Source of the DNA: Robiginitomaculum sp.
GTDB taxonomy: Bacteria > Pseudomonadota > Alphaproteobacteria > Caulobacterales > Maricaulaceae
Direction of reading: 5' to 3'
NCBI GenBank assembly: GCA_021776565.1
Contig: JAJFFQ010000070.1
Coordinates: 29,734 to 93,733, forward strand
Length of the DNA: 64,000 bases
Both the position numbers and the translations under genes were made by a program. Position 1 is the first letter of the stretch. Each line of letters begins with the position of its first letter. A model generated the notes under the pieces. It had not been told where the DNA came from and did not search any database. It worked only from the letters and a program-made list of their open reading frames with translations. Positions 1 through 9,279 of the stretch are shown in pieces.

Positions 1-439
1 CTCCCACCTCAACAAATCCACCAATGGCCACGGCATTGGCAAACACCACATGGCTACCCACAACACAGTCATGGGCAATATGCGACCCCACCATAAAATA
101 TCCCTCATCTCCGATACGGGTAACACCATCCCCCGTCACAGTGCCGATATGCATTGTAACATGCTCGCGTATTGTGTTTCGCCTACCAATGACCAGCCTG
201 GTTTTCTCGCCCCTGTATTTTGTATCCTGCGGTGCCAGTCCCAGCACGCATTGGGGGAACACTTCACATTCATTACCCAACGTGACGCCAGCACCAATAT
301 GAACCTGTCCATGCACTTGAACACCGTCATGCAAGATTGCTCCGGATTTGATAATGCTGAACGGGCCAACATGAACGCCAATACCCAACTCAGCACCCTG
401 TTCGACAATTGCACTGGAATGGACAAGTGTTTCGCTCAT
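1..439 (-). CDS. lpxA: LpxA, UDP-N-acetylglucosamine O-acyltransferase (3' part outside window)
   Basis: First committed step of lipid A synthesis: transfers an R-3-hydroxyacyl chain from acyl carrier protein to the 3-OH of UDP-GlcNAc, in the cytoplasm. 146 codons are visible, from ATG at 439 to the window edge; family members are about 260 residues, so the C-terminal part lies outside. Hexapeptide-repeat left-handed beta-helix sequence starts near residue 11 (AIVEQGAELG). The family segments QDTKY (71-75), RNTIRE (87-92) and HIAHDC (120-125) are present; the last carries the catalytic His, here H123. The ATG overlaps the fabZ TGA (ATGA), so the two are translationally coupled in the usual lpxD-fabZ-lpxA order. 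Confidence 0.95.
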   Translation of the reverse strand, partial: MSETLVHSSAIVEQGAELGIGVHVGPFSIIKSGAILHDGVQVHGQVHIGAGVTLGNECEVFPQCVLGLAPQDTKYRGEKTRLVIGRRNTIREHVTMHIGTVTGDGVTRIGDEGYFMVGSHIAHDCVVGSHVVFANAVAIGGFVEVG

Positions 440-909
440 GTATTGCTCGGTATGGCTATGGCGCTGAATGTACACTGGGCGCAAAGCTCACCATCGACAT
501 GAACCTCGCCTTGGTAGAAATGAATGTTCCTGCGTACTTTGAGAAGTTTCACAGGAATATGCAATATATTCCCCGGCACCACGGGGCGACGAAACCGTCC
601 TTTTTCAACGCCCAGAAACATAATGGTTTGCTTACCCGGTTTCAGATCAAGCATCTTGGCAGACAACAAAGCCCCGGTTTGGCCCATTGCTTCAATCAAC
701 AAGACACCCGGCATGATCGGGTTACCAGGAAAATGTCCTTCAAAATACGGCTCATCAATTGTAACAGTCTTTAGCCCGGTAAGGCTCTTGCCCTCAATAT
801 AGTTACAAGCACTATCGATCATCAAAAAGGGAAAACGGTGCGGAAGATAATGATATACTTCGTCCATGGCGATACTATTACCAGAGATGATGCGTTCATC
901 ATTTGCCAT
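436..909 (-). CDS. fabZ: FabZ, 3-hydroxyacyl-ACP dehydratase
   Basis: Dehydrates (3R)-hydroxyacyl-ACP to trans-2-enoyl-ACP in fatty acid elongation, drawing on the same 3-hydroxyacyl-ACP pool that LpxA and LpxD use. 157 residues, close to the usual 140-160. Hot-dog fold sequence: LPHRFPFLMID near 22-32, and the active-site helix with H59 in GHFPGNPIMPGV and E73 in LIEAMGQ. The start overlaps the lpxD end by 11 bp and the stop overlaps the lpxA start by 4 bp, so it lies in the middle of a tightly packed lipid A block. Family assignment is secure; FabZ rather than FabA follows from the motif and the neighbours. Confidence 0.96.
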   Translation of the reverse strand: MANDERIISGNSIAMDEVYHYLPHRFPFLMIDSACNYIEGKSLTGLKTVTIDEPYFEGHFPGNPIMPGVLLIEAMGQTGALLSAKMLDLKPGKQTIMFLGVEKGRFRRPVVPGNILHIPVKLLKVRRNIHFYQGEVHVDGELCAQCTFSAIAIPSNT

Positions 910-1933
910 TTTGTTTATTGCCTTTAGCAGCAGCCAGTTTCTCTAACGAAACCTGCTCTCTTAAGAATTGGCGCAAGGGGCGGGCCGGATACCCACTCCA
1001 TATTTCCCCGGCACCAATATCCTTTGTTACCAAAGCCCCGGCGCCAATACGCACCTCGTCTCCAATTCTGATATGGTCAATGATTGTGGCGCGCCCGCCC
1101 ATCATAATGCCTTTACCAAGGGTTGTACTGCCAGACACACCGGCAAAGGCCGCCAACACACAGTCTGAGCCTATTGTCACATTATGGGCAACTTGTACCT
1201 GGTTATCAATTTTGGTTCGCTCGCCGATAAAGGTTTCCCCAAAAACAGCACGGTCAATCGTCGTAATAGAGCCAACCCTGACATCATCGGCAATTCTTAC
1301 ATGGCCAAAATGAGTGACTTCCAACATGCCTTGTTCACTCATGACAATTCCAAGGCCTGCTTCACCCAAAACTGCACCAGGACGTATATCAACCCTGTCC
1401 CCGATAATTGAGAAGCCGATCACCGCGTTAGCGCCGATGTGGCAATGATGCCCAATGATACATCCGGTACCAATAACAGCCCCAGGGCCAATAATGGTAT
1501 TCTTGCCGACCTGCACCCCGTCACCAATGCAGGCGCCGGGGCCGATCAGCACCCCCTCGGCCAGTATTGCATCGGACGAAATTGCCTCATCATGAAAATT
1601 GTTTTGTCGTGGCTGTACAAGTAGACTTGCTGCCATGTTAAAGGCAGCAACAGGACAATCACACACGGCAATTGCCAGAACCCCTAGGGATTTTAGCGGC
1701 TCGACCATATCTGGTGAGCAAAAACACAAACCTGCATCAAGCTGTGATATTTCTTTCAGAACTTTTGAACTGCGCGCAAATGTTATATCTGCCCGGGTGG
1801 CAGACCCAAGCGCGGCTACACCCTCCAACTGGTGATCCGGACTGCCGTGAGCCAATTTTGCATTTACCGCGCCTACAAGTTCGCCAAGGATAACAGGCGC
1901 ATGTAATTGGTAAAAGCGTGGATCACTCACCAC
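899..1933 (-). CDS. lpxD: LpxD, UDP-3-O-acylglucosamine N-acyltransferase
   Basis: Third step of lipid A synthesis: adds a 3-hydroxyacyl chain to the 2-amino group of UDP-3-O-acyl-glucosamine. The N-terminal uridine-binding domain is followed from about residue 110 by many hexapeptide repeats (for example IGPGAVIGTG, IGANAVIGF) and a C-terminal helix. The frame is open up to an ATG at 1996, but that would overlap skp. A GTG at 1933 has a perfect GGAGG at 1943-1947 nine bases upstream and gives 344 residues, the usual length, starting VVSDPRF as LpxD proteins typically begin; a second GTG at 1930 is also possible. This start lies 22 bp after the skp stop. Confidence 0.93.
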   Translation of the reverse strand: MVSDPRFYQLHAPVILGELVGAVNAKLAHGSPDHQLEGVAALGSATRADITFARSSKVLKEISQLDAGLCFCSPDMVEPLKSLGVLAIAVCDCPVAAFNMAASLLVQPRQNNFHDEAISSDAILAEGVLIGPGACIGDGVQVGKNTIIGPGAVIGTGCIIGHHCHIGANAVIGFSIIGDRVDIRPGAVLGEAGLGIVMSEQGMLEVTHFGHVRIADDVRVGSITTIDRAVFGETFIGERTKIDNQVQVAHNVTIGSDCVLAAFAGVSGSTTLGKGIMMGGRATIIDHIRIGDEVRIGAGALVTKDIGAGEIWSGYPARPLRQFLREQVSLEKLAAAKGNKQNGK

Positions 1934-1955
1934 GGGTACGTACCTCCAGGTTTGA

Positions 1956-2564
1956 TTATCTGCCGGGAGCCTGGCCTTGTTGCTGTGGAGGCGCAATGCG
2001 TGGCACCCGAACCCGATTAACCGGTGTGGATGTCATTGCAGCGTCAATTTTGGCGACAACGGCTTCGGTAACATCCACGGCGCTGGTGCGAAACAACGTT
2101 GCCTCGCCCGGAAGCAGTATCTGGATATTGCCTTCCTTGATAACGGTATTAACCGCCGATTCGTAGGCCTTAAGGGCGGGCGCGATAGCCTGTTGGCGGG
2201 TTGCCTCCATCTGGCGCTGTTTCCAGTCACCAAGCACAGCCAGTTTTTGGCGAATTTCCTGACCACGGCGTTGCAGGTCAGTACGGGTGCGCAGCGTTTC
2301 CGGAGACAAGGCAGACACTTCAGCGTTAAGTTGCTGCGCTTGTGTACGCAGCGGAGCCAACTCTGCTTCAAACTCGGTATCGATTTGTTTGTCCAACGCC
2401 AAAAGCTGGTCAGCGACATAAATGCCTACTTTGGATTTGGCCAAAGAAAGTTCCTGGCTAATAACAGCAACTTTTGTCCCACCAGAGGGCGTTTGTGCAA
2501 TCGCGGGTGTCATTAAAAACATGCCCAAAAATGCAAGTGATAGGCTAGTGGATAGAATTTTCAT
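1956..2564 (-). CDS. skp: Skp/OmpH periplasmic chaperone
   Basis: Periplasmic holdase that carries unfolded outer-membrane proteins from the Sec exit to the BAM complex. 202 residues with a clear signal peptide (MKILSTSLSLAFLG, then a cleavage region near AIAQ, residues 21-24). The mature part is mostly charged helix (for example TDLQRRGQEIRQKLAVLG), as expected for the Skp tentacles. It sits between bamA (2 bp away) and lpxD, the conserved position for this gene. A Pro/Gln-rich tail ends the protein. Sequence conservation in this family is low, so the call rests on helix pattern, export signal and position together. Confidence 0.88.
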   Translation of the reverse strand: MKILSTSLSLAFLGMFLMTPAIAQTPSGGTKVAVISQELSLAKSKVGIYVADQLLALDKQIDTEFEAELAPLRTQAQQLNAEVSALSPETLRTRTDLQRRGQEIRQKLAVLGDWKQRQMEATRQQAIAPALKAYESAVNTVIKEGNIQILLPGEATLFRTSAVDVTEAVVAKIDAAMTSTPVNRVRVPRIAPPQQQGQAPGR

Positions 2565-2566
2565 GA

Positions 2567-5014
2567 TTAAAACCTTGTTACCTGACTAAATCTGAATTTT
2601 GTAATGTCATCATAGACTTCGCTTTTTATTATACGTGAGAAGTCAAACCGTACAGGGCCAAACGGAGAATCCCAAAAAACGGAAACCCCGGCAGTCCCGC
2701 GAATGGCAAGATTATCTCGAACAGCAAACCGTGTCGCATCGGTGACCAGTTTATCCGCTGTATCGAGTAATCCCAGTGTTCCCCATTCGGTAAATAGTGC
2801 CCCTTTAATTCCGTATTGCTCTGGCAAGCCAGTCGGCAAAGATAATTCCAAAGCGCCAATAACAAAGGCCTTGCCGCCCAATGCATCACGTGGGAAATCC
2901 GTTGTGCCGCCATTGCCATCGTCAACAAGCTCGACAATACGTGGCCCTATCCCGGCAATATCAAACCCGCGGAACGATAAACCACCTTTGAAGAAACGGT
3001 CATTGATCCGTACATCCTTGCCACCCCAACCGGTAATATAGCCAGCATTTACATGGGCGCTAAGAACAAAGTTCTTGATAATCCCGTGATAGGCATCCCC
3101 AACCAGCGAGGAACGTACATAGCGCACATCACCACCAACACCGGCGAATTCCTGATCGAAAGAAACGTTAAAGCCGCGTGTCGGATCAATTGGGTCATTA
3201 CGCTTGTCCCAAACCATCGTAAAGCCAACCAGAGAGGTTAACCGCCGTCCGATCTGTGAACAGATTTGCAAAGAAGCGGTACAGGTTCGGACTAAATTAC
3301 CATTGGCATCCCGCAGGGGGTTACCAAAGACATCAATTGCCGAAACTTCCGGGGCGGTAATTTTGTCACTACGGGCGGTATAACGCAAAAACAGGCGTGA
3401 GTTTGACGTTGTTGGAAAACCAATTCGCACGCTACCACCCAGAGAATTGGTTCTGAAACTGGCTTCACGAAGAAAATCAGATCTGATATTAAATGCTTCC
3501 AGCCCCGCCGAAAGATTGCGCCCCAAAAACCGCGGTTCGGTAAAGCGCATATCGATACTCTGCTGGCGTGAACTGGCCGAAACAGCAAAGCGCAAAAACT
3601 GCCCACGGCCACGAAAATTGCGCTGGGTAACCGAAATATCAATCAGGAACGAATTAACTGAAGAAAAGCCAAGCCCAAAAGAAAGCTCCCCCGTTGGTTG
3701 CTCTTCTATCTTGACTTCAACAATGGCCCGGTCTGGTTTTGAGCCTGGTTTTTCGGTAATTTCAACTTCTTTGAAAAACCCCAAACTGCGGATCAAATTG
3801 CGAGACCGGTCAAGCAAAACCCGGTTAAATGCATCGCCTTCAACAAGTTGGACTTCCCGGCGGATAACACGATCCAGGGTTTGTGTATTGCCCACCACAT
3901 CAATGCGCTCCACATAAACACGCGGGCCTTCATTAACAACAAAATTGATGTCTACGGTTCGGGTATCTCGATTACGTTTTCGCTGGGGGCGCACATCAAC
4001 AAACGCATACCCCGAAGCGCCCGAAGCAAAAGTCAGGGCATCTACAGCGTCATCAATACGTTGGTTTTTATACAATGAACCTTCTTTAATGCTGACAAAA
4101 GCTTCCAGCAAATCTGCATCCAGCGCATCCAGCTCGGACTCAACTGTCATCTCGCCAAATTTATATTTGATCCCTTCATCCACCGTAAATGTGATGAAAA
4201 AATCTTTCTGATCCGGCGTCAATTCCGCCACCGACGAAATTACCCGAAAGTCGGCATAGCCTTTGTCCCCATAATATTTACGTAATTGTTCACGATCAAA
4301 CTCAAGCCGGTCAGGGTCATAATTATCATTTGAGGTCAGGAACTTGTACCAGCGAGATTCTTTTGTTGCGACGATGCGCCTCAACTCAGAATCTGAATAA
4401 ACCAGGTTACCAACAAAATTTATCCGTCTGACATTAGTTACCGGGCCTTCAGACATCTCAAATATAAGATCAACTCGGTTTTGGGGCTGCTCAGCAACTT
4501 TTGGTGTAACCGTTGCCGCAAAATGCCCCGCCTGACGATAGAGGGCGATGATGCGTTGCACGTCCGCCTGCACCCGGGCGCGCGTAAAAATCGCCCGTGG
4601 CTGTGCTTCAACTTCATCGCGCAGCTTGTCTTCTTTCAAGGCCCGGTTGTTCTCGAATATCACCCGGTTGATGATGGGGTTTTCCACCACGGAAACAATC
4701 AGGGTTCCACGTTCCAGGCGAATTGTTACATCGGCAAAAAGTCCCGTTGCAAAAAGCGTTTTTATGGAAAGATCAACCCGTACCGGATCATAAATATCGC
4801 CTGGCCCCAAAAGCAAATAGGATTGCACAGTCCCTGGCTCAAGGCGCTGGTTACCCTCAATCATGATTTGGGTTATGCGCGAGGCAACAGCAGCCGGGGC
4901 GGCTCCTGAAGGGGCGACAGGCGTTTGTGCTTGTGCGGAAATATGCACAAAACAAAGCCCTGTAACAAACAGGGCTGCTAACAAGCGTGGGCCAATATGC
5001 GGCAAATACATCAT
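2567..5014 (-). CDS. bamA: BamA, outer-membrane protein assembly factor
   Basis: Omp85-family core of the BAM complex, which folds beta-barrel proteins into the outer membrane. 815 residues: signal peptide to about 30 (ending SAQAQ), then five POTRA domains (roughly 45-440) including the segment VYVERIDVVGN, and a C-terminal 16-strand barrel. The barrel carries the family motif region FKGGLSFRGF near 670 and GTAGVSVFWDSPFGPVRFDF near the end; the protein finishes in Phe (SQVTRF), the canonical outer-membrane signal. Upstream is rseP (8 bp), downstream skp (2 bp), so the genes are very likely co-transcribed. The N-terminal ATG-ATG pair leaves a one-codon doubt about the start. Confidence 0.96.
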   Translation of the reverse strand: MMYLPHIGPRLLAALFVTGLCFVHISAQAQTPVAPSGAAPAAVASRITQIMIEGNQRLEPGTVQSYLLLGPGDIYDPVRVDLSIKTLFATGLFADVTIRLERGTLIVSVVENPIINRVIFENNRALKEDKLRDEVEAQPRAIFTRARVQADVQRIIALYRQAGHFAATVTPKVAEQPQNRVDLIFEMSEGPVTNVRRINFVGNLVYSDSELRRIVATKESRWYKFLTSNDNYDPDRLEFDREQLRKYYGDKGYADFRVISSVAELTPDQKDFFITFTVDEGIKYKFGEMTVESELDALDADLLEAFVSIKEGSLYKNQRIDDAVDALTFASGASGYAFVDVRPQRKRNRDTRTVDINFVVNEGPRVYVERIDVVGNTQTLDRVIRREVQLVEGDAFNRVLLDRSRNLIRSLGFFKEVEITEKPGSKPDRAIVEVKIEEQPTGELSFGLGFSSVNSFLIDISVTQRNFRGRGQFLRFAVSASSRQQSIDMRFTEPRFLGRNLSAGLEAFNIRSDFLREASFRTNSLGGSVRIGFPTTSNSRLFLRYTARSDKITAPEVSAIDVFGNPLRDANGNLVRTCTASLQICSQIGRRLTSLVGFTMVWDKRNDPIDPTRGFNVSFDQEFAGVGGDVRYVRSSLVGDAYHGIIKNFVLSAHVNAGYITGWGGKDVRINDRFFKGGLSFRGFDIAGIGPRIVELVDDGNGGTTDFPRDALGGKAFVIGALELSLPTGLPEQYGIKGALFTEWGTLGLLDTADKLVTDATRFAVRDNLAIRGTAGVSVFWDSPFGPVRFDFSRIIKSEVYDDITKFRFSQVTRF

Positions 5015-5022
5015 AAAAAACC

Positions 5023-6219
5023 TTAGAAAAATAGCCGACCGATACTCTCAAACAGGCCGAAATATCGCAAATCATTGAGTGTGGCAAATACCATCAGGCT
5101 TAAAATCAGTGCCAACCCAACCTTAAACCCGACAAGTTGCATGTTTTCACTCAACGGCTTGCCTACTACGGCTTCAAATGCGTAGTACAACAAGTGCCCG
5201 CCATCAAGTACAGGAACGGGTAATAAATTCACCAAACCGATGGCCACAGACAATAAAGCAGCCAGATTGATAAGATTGACCACGCGCATGGCAAAAGAAA
5301 CCGGCGCACTTTGCACATCGGCCGCTGGTGCAGGGGCAGTACCCACAGCACCCGTATAGGCAAAAATACGCAAAGGCCCGCCAAGCATATCCACAGACCC
5401 GCGCCCCCGGATCAGCCGACCCATAAATTTAAGCTGATCGGTTATACTGTTCCATGTTTTGGTCGTACCCGCCGCCGTTGCGGCGAAAAGGCCATATCGG
5501 TTCTGGTTGACGATATCGGTTGCCGCCCTGATCCCCAGATAGCCAATGCGGATAGTATTCCCAAGCGGGTCTGTTTGCTCCACCAACCCCGGAATCGCCA
5601 ACAAATTCACGAATTGGCCGTTACGCTCCACCACAAATTTAACTGGCTCGTTGGCGGCAATAGACACAATGGCCGCAACATCGGTGAAGGTTTTGACCTT
5701 GCGTCCATCGGCCTCAACAATCAGATCATTAGCCAAAAACCCTGCCCGAGCCGCCGGAGACTCAAGTTCAACACTGGCAATGCGTGCAGGAATAGTCGTG
5801 CTGCCAAATGACATGAGCAGTATGGCAAAAATAACGATTGCAAAAAAGAAATTCATCAATGGCCCTGCGGCAACGATAATCGCCCTGCGCCAAAGAGGAA
5901 GAAGGTGAAATACATCACCATGACCACCGGACTGTGCCGCTGCTACCTCGATAGCCTCAGCATCCGGGGCGCTAGCGGCACCCGCATCACCAGCAAACTT
6001 CACAAACCCGCCAATAGGAAACAGAGAGAGCTGCCAGATCGTGCCATAACGGTCACGCCGTTGAAAAATTCGTTTCCCGAACCCTATGGAAAATACATCC
6101 ACTCTGGCACCCAGTATGCGCGCCGCAAGAAAATGCCCCATTTCATGCACAAACACGATTAACGTGAAAACAAATACAAAGGAGAGAATAAACCCTGGTG
6201 TCTGAAGAATGGCCTGCAT
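5023..6219 (-). CDS. rseP: RseP, site-2 intramembrane zinc metalloprotease
   Basis: M50-family protease in the inner membrane that cleaves anti-sigma factors and leftover signal peptides within the membrane. 398 residues. The zinc motif HEMGH is at 25-29 inside the first transmembrane segment. A PDZ domain follows (about 125-210, with ARAGFLANDLIVEADGRKV), and the second catalytic motif is PVPVLDGGHLLYY, with its conserved Asp, in a later membrane segment near 325. The length is that of a single-PDZ alphaproteobacterial member; E. coli RseP has two PDZ domains and is about 450 residues. It is placed between dxr and bamA as in most Proteobacteria. No rseA homologue is visible in the window. 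Confidence 0.94.
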   Translation of the reverse strand: MQAILQTPGFILSFVFVFTLIVFVHEMGHFLAARILGARVDVFSIGFGKRIFQRRDRYGTIWQLSLFPIGGFVKFAGDAGAASAPDAEAIEVAAAQSGGHGDVFHLLPLWRRAIIVAAGPLMNFFFAIVIFAILLMSFGSTTIPARIASVELESPAARAGFLANDLIVEADGRKVKTFTDVAAIVSIAANEPVKFVVERNGQFVNLLAIPGLVEQTDPLGNTIRIGYLGIRAATDIVNQNRYGLFAATAAGTTKTWNSITDQLKFMGRLIRGRGSVDMLGGPLRIFAYTGAVGTAPAPAADVQSAPVSFAMRVVNLINLAALLSVAIGLVNLLPVPVLDGGHLLYYAFEAVVGKPLSENMQLVGFKVGLALILSLMVFATLNDLRYFGLFESIGRLFF

Positions 6220-6251
6220 AAATAAAACCTTTTAGTTCAAAGTGTTGTGTG

Positions 6252-7460
6252 TTATTGATACGTTCTCGTCAAGTGTTCTTTGGCTTTGTCACGCGCCAAA
6301 TTGTCCAGTGCAAACACGTCTTCATATGTCTCTGGTGCCCCGTTCCAATGACCGTTATCAGGATGTCCGTCATCCAGAACATTGGCGACCAATGCGGCAA
6401 TATCCAGAAAACCGATCTTTCCTGCCAAAAAGGCCTCAACCGCAACTTCATTAGCGGCATTCAATGCCGTGCAGGCAATATCACCTGTTTCCATGGCGTT
6501 TCTGGCCAGCGCAAGCGCAGGAAAACGGTTTGTATCCGGGGCTTCAAAATCAAGGCGGGACAGGTTCGCAATGTCCAGGCGTTCGCATGGCGTTGCGATA
6601 CGATCTGGCCAGGCAAATGCAGAGGCAATAGGGACTCTCATATCTGCTGGCCCCATTTGCGCCAATAAAGATCCATCAATATATTCCACAAGACCATGCA
6701 CCACTGATTGCGGGTGAATAAGAACCTCAAGTTGACTTGGACTTGCGTCAAAAAGATGGCGAGCCTCTATTAATTCCAGCCCCTTGTTCATCAGGGTTGC
6801 TGAATCTACTGATATTTTTGCACCCATAGACCAAACGGGATGGGCAATGGCTTGCGCGGGTGTCGCTGTCTTCATTTGATCCAGTGTCCATGTACGAAAC
6901 GGGCCACCAGATGCGGTAAGCACAATTCGTACCAAAGCATCACGCTGGTTTGTGTCCAACACCTGAAAAATTGCGTTATGCTCAGAATCCACCGGCAATA
7001 ATGTCGCACCGGCACGTTTGCAGGTTTTCATAAGCAGAGCACCCGCGCAGACCAGCGATTCCTTATTGGCAATGGCAATCGCGCCGCCCCGACTGGCCAC
7101 TTGCAATGTTGAACGCAACCCTGCCGCACCCATAATTGCGGCCATAGTCCAGTCTGCCTCTCTGGCTGCGGCGTCTTCTACCGCCGTCTGCCCAGCACCA
7201 CATTCTATGCCGGTTCCTGCAAGAGCATCACGTAAGTCAGCACCCAAATGCTCATCAGCAATGGCAACAAAGTCCGGGCGAAATTCACGAGCCATATCGG
7301 CCAGATCACTCACGTTACGCCGGGCAGCAAGGGCAATTATTTGCAGGCTGTCTTCGCCATGACGCGCCCGCTGATCGGCAATAATATCCAGGGTAGAGCG
7401 GCCAACTGATCCCGTAGCACCCAGGACACTGATGCGGCGCGCTTTGCTAATCTGCGCCAT
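6252..7460 (-). CDS. dxr: DXP reductoisomerase (Dxr/IspC)
   Basis: Converts 1-deoxy-D-xylulose 5-phosphate to 2-C-methyl-D-erythritol 4-phosphate with NADPH, the first committed step of the non-mevalonate isoprenoid pathway; it feeds undecaprenyl phosphate made by the nearby uppS product. 402 residues. The NADPH-binding GATGSVGRST is at 14-23, NKESLVCAGALL near 131, and the metal/substrate segment PVDSEHNAIFQ near 155. SGGPFRTW and NKGLELIEA are also conserved. It starts 1 bp after the cdsA stop. The short tail (KEHLTRTYQ) is unremarkable. Confidence 0.96.
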   Translation of the reverse strand: MAQISKARRISVLGATGSVGRSTLDIIADQRARHGEDSLQIIALAARRNVSDLADMAREFRPDFVAIADEHLGADLRDALAGTGIECGAGQTAVEDAAAREADWTMAAIMGAAGLRSTLQVASRGGAIAIANKESLVCAGALLMKTCKRAGATLLPVDSEHNAIFQVLDTNQRDALVRIVLTASGGPFRTWTLDQMKTATPAQAIAHPVWSMGAKISVDSATLMNKGLELIEARHLFDASPSQLEVLIHPQSVVHGLVEYIDGSLLAQMGPADMRVPIASAFAWPDRIATPCERLDIANLSRLDFEAPDTNRFPALALARNAMETGDIACTALNAANEVAVEAFLAGKIGFLDIAALVANVLDDGHPDNGHWNGAPETYEDVFALDNLARDKAKEHLTRTYQ

Positions 7461-7461
7461 A

Positions 7462-8283
7462 TTAAAATATCACACCTGGAAAAACCAAAACAAAGACTGC
7501 CAATGCCATTGCCGCTGCCAACATGGCGTCCAACCGATCAAGCACGCCGCCATGTCCGGGAATGGATGTACCGGTGTCTTTTACCCCAAAGCGACGTTTT
7601 AACCATGAACTTAGCAAATCTCCACCTACTGAAATAATGGCTAAAACAGCTGACAAAACCTCAAGCCCAAGCCCGCCATCAAAACCACCTAAACGCGCTG
7701 TCACACTACCCGCCAATGTTCCGGCCACCAACCCCGCAGCAAAGCCTGACCAGGTTTTATTGGGACTAATGGCGGGCCAAAGTTTGGGGCCACGCACCTG
7801 CGAGCCAAAAAGATAGGCCGCAGAATCTGCCGCCCAGACCACAGCGAACAGATAAAGAAGTTGGGACAAGCCATCCGACCCGGATCGTAGATATAGCACA
7901 GCCAGCACAGCCAACCCAATATAGAGAAATCCACCGACAGCCCGCCAGGGTTTTCCACGTCCGGCACGTTCCAGTGCCGAAATCAAGGTGACAACAACAA
8001 GGGCCAATACTGCCCAGCCCCAGTTTTCTGCCCAAGCAAAAAATATCGGCACCATCAACCCCAGCATGACAAATGCATAAGAGCCAATTTTTGCATTTTG
8101 ATCCGACATTCTGACCCATTCACGAGCCATCGCCGCCATCAGTACAGCGGCCAACAAGGTGAACAACACCCCACCTTTAATGGCACACACCAGAACAATG
8201 GGGATCAGGATCAGGGCCGAAATTACACGAACCCAAAAATCACGTCCTCTAAACCTAATGTTTTTTTGGCGTCCGGCAGTCAT
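7462..8283 (-). CDS. cdsA: CdsA, phosphatidate cytidylyltransferase
   Basis: Integral inner-membrane enzyme making CDP-diacylglycerol from phosphatidate and CTP, the precursor of all major phospholipids. 273 residues with about seven hydrophobic segments. The C-terminal family signature is clear: GDLLSSWLKRRFGVKD followed by GHGGVLDRLDAML (near 220-255). The ATG overlaps the uppS stop (ATGA), showing coupling with the undecaprenyl synthase gene. Length and order (uppS-cdsA-dxr) match the standard bacterial arrangement. Confidence 0.95.
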   Translation of the reverse strand: MTAGRQKNIRFRGRDFWVRVISALILIPIVLVCAIKGGVLFTLLAAVLMAAMAREWVRMSDQNAKIGSYAFVMLGLMVPIFFAWAENWGWAVLALVVVTLISALERAGRGKPWRAVGGFLYIGLAVLAVLYLRSGSDGLSQLLYLFAVVWAADSAAYLFGSQVRGPKLWPAISPNKTWSGFAAGLVAGTLAGSVTARLGGFDGGLGLEVLSAVLAIISVGGDLLSSWLKRRFGVKDTGTSIPGHGGVLDRLDAMLAAAMALAVFVLVFPGVIF

Positions 8284-9011
8284 ACGTCTGCTCCCCCCTG
8301 GCGACGCTCTCGACGCGCATATATCTGCAATGCCTCTTCAAAATGCTCTTGTGTAAAATCAGGCCACAAAACATCCAGTACCACAAATTCGGAATAAGCA
8401 CTCTGCCAAAGGAGAAAATTGCTTAACCTCTGTTCCCCACTGGTACGCAGAACAATATCCGGGTCAGGCATAAAGGCTGTGTCCAGCTGGCTTGAAATAT
8501 CCGACTCTGATATTTTTTCCAACGCCAGAGCGCCTGATTTGACCTTCGCGGCCAATCCCGCAAAGGCGCGGGTCAGTTCATCACGCCCACCATAGTTAAA
8601 CGCTATATTCAAAAACAGGCGTTCATTGTCCTGTGTCTGACGCTCCACATCCTCGATTAATTTAATCATATCTGCTGCAAGATTTGCCCGTTCGCCAAGA
8701 ATACGAACCCGCACCCCGTTGTTCCGAAGCCGTTCGACATCTTTTTCTACAAAATTGCGCATAAGATCAAATAAGGCCTTGATCTCACTCTTTGGGCGCC
8801 TCCAGTTCTCGGTTGAAAAACTGTAAATCGTTAAATAGCGGATACCCAGATTACCGGCCGCCTCAACACATCGACGAACGGCCATAACGCCTTGACGATG
8901 ACCAAAGCTGCGCGGCTTTCGCCGGGCGGCCGCCCAACGTCCGTTACCATCCATTATGATAGCAACATGCTCTGGTGGCTTGGGTATTGCCTGGGCAGTC
9001 TGAACTGACAT
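8280..9011 (-). CDS. uppS: UppS, undecaprenyl diphosphate synthase
   Basis: cis-Prenyltransferase that adds eight isopentenyl units to farnesyl diphosphate, giving the C55 carrier for peptidoglycan and O-antigen units. 243 residues. The catalytic region IIMDGNGRWA is near residue 20 (Asp in MDG), followed by the conserved GHRQG; the C-terminal IPP-binding signature RTSGEQRLSNFLLWQ is near 195 and SAYSEF just after. Directly followed by cdsA with a 4-bp overlap, and separated from frr by 268 bp. An AGGG is present just ahead of the ATG at 9011. Confidence 0.95.
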   Translation of the reverse strand: MSVQTAQAIPKPPEHVAIIMDGNGRWAAARRKPRSFGHRQGVMAVRRCVEAAGNLGIRYLTIYSFSTENWRRPKSEIKALFDLMRNFVEKDVERLRNNGVRVRILGERANLAADMIKLIEDVERQTQDNERLFLNIAFNYGGRDELTRAFAGLAAKVKSGALALEKISESDISSQLDTAFMPDPDIVLRTSGEQRLSNFLLWQSAYSEFVVLDVLWPDFTQEHFEEALQIYARRERRQGGADV

Positions 9012-9279
9012 GCCCTAGGTCATAGACTCATAAACAGGGTCGGTATGGTGCGCTAAACCGTTAGAATATGCCAGAAGAAGGATGAAAAGCGTGCTGGTAG
9101 CACGGTTAAAGCCTTCGCCGTAGCAGATTGACGCGGGTTGCGCGTGGGTTGCCATATGGTCAATTTCCCCAGCTAATACGTCGCAATACCTTGAAAACCA
9201 TGGGGTTTCCAGCGGCCTTGTTCCTGTTATCTGGATAAATTTCCTCATACCATATTGATCCTGTTTATGAGTTTATGCC
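9012..9279. other. frr-uppS intergenic region, no supported gene
   Basis: 268 bp between two genes that elsewhere are nearly adjacent. A minus-strand frame of 77 codons (9015-9248) fills most of it, but its product matches nothing I recognise, has no well-placed ribosome-binding site and no obvious domain. I see no terminator hairpin with a T-run. It may hold a promoter for uppS-cdsA-dxr; I cannot point to a convincing one. Confidence 0.4.

Noticed and set aside
9015..9248. Minus-strand 77-codon frame between frr and uppS
   Set aside because: No ribosome-binding site at good spacing, no recognisable domain, and composition unlike the neighbouring genes; kept only as a remark on the intergenic region.
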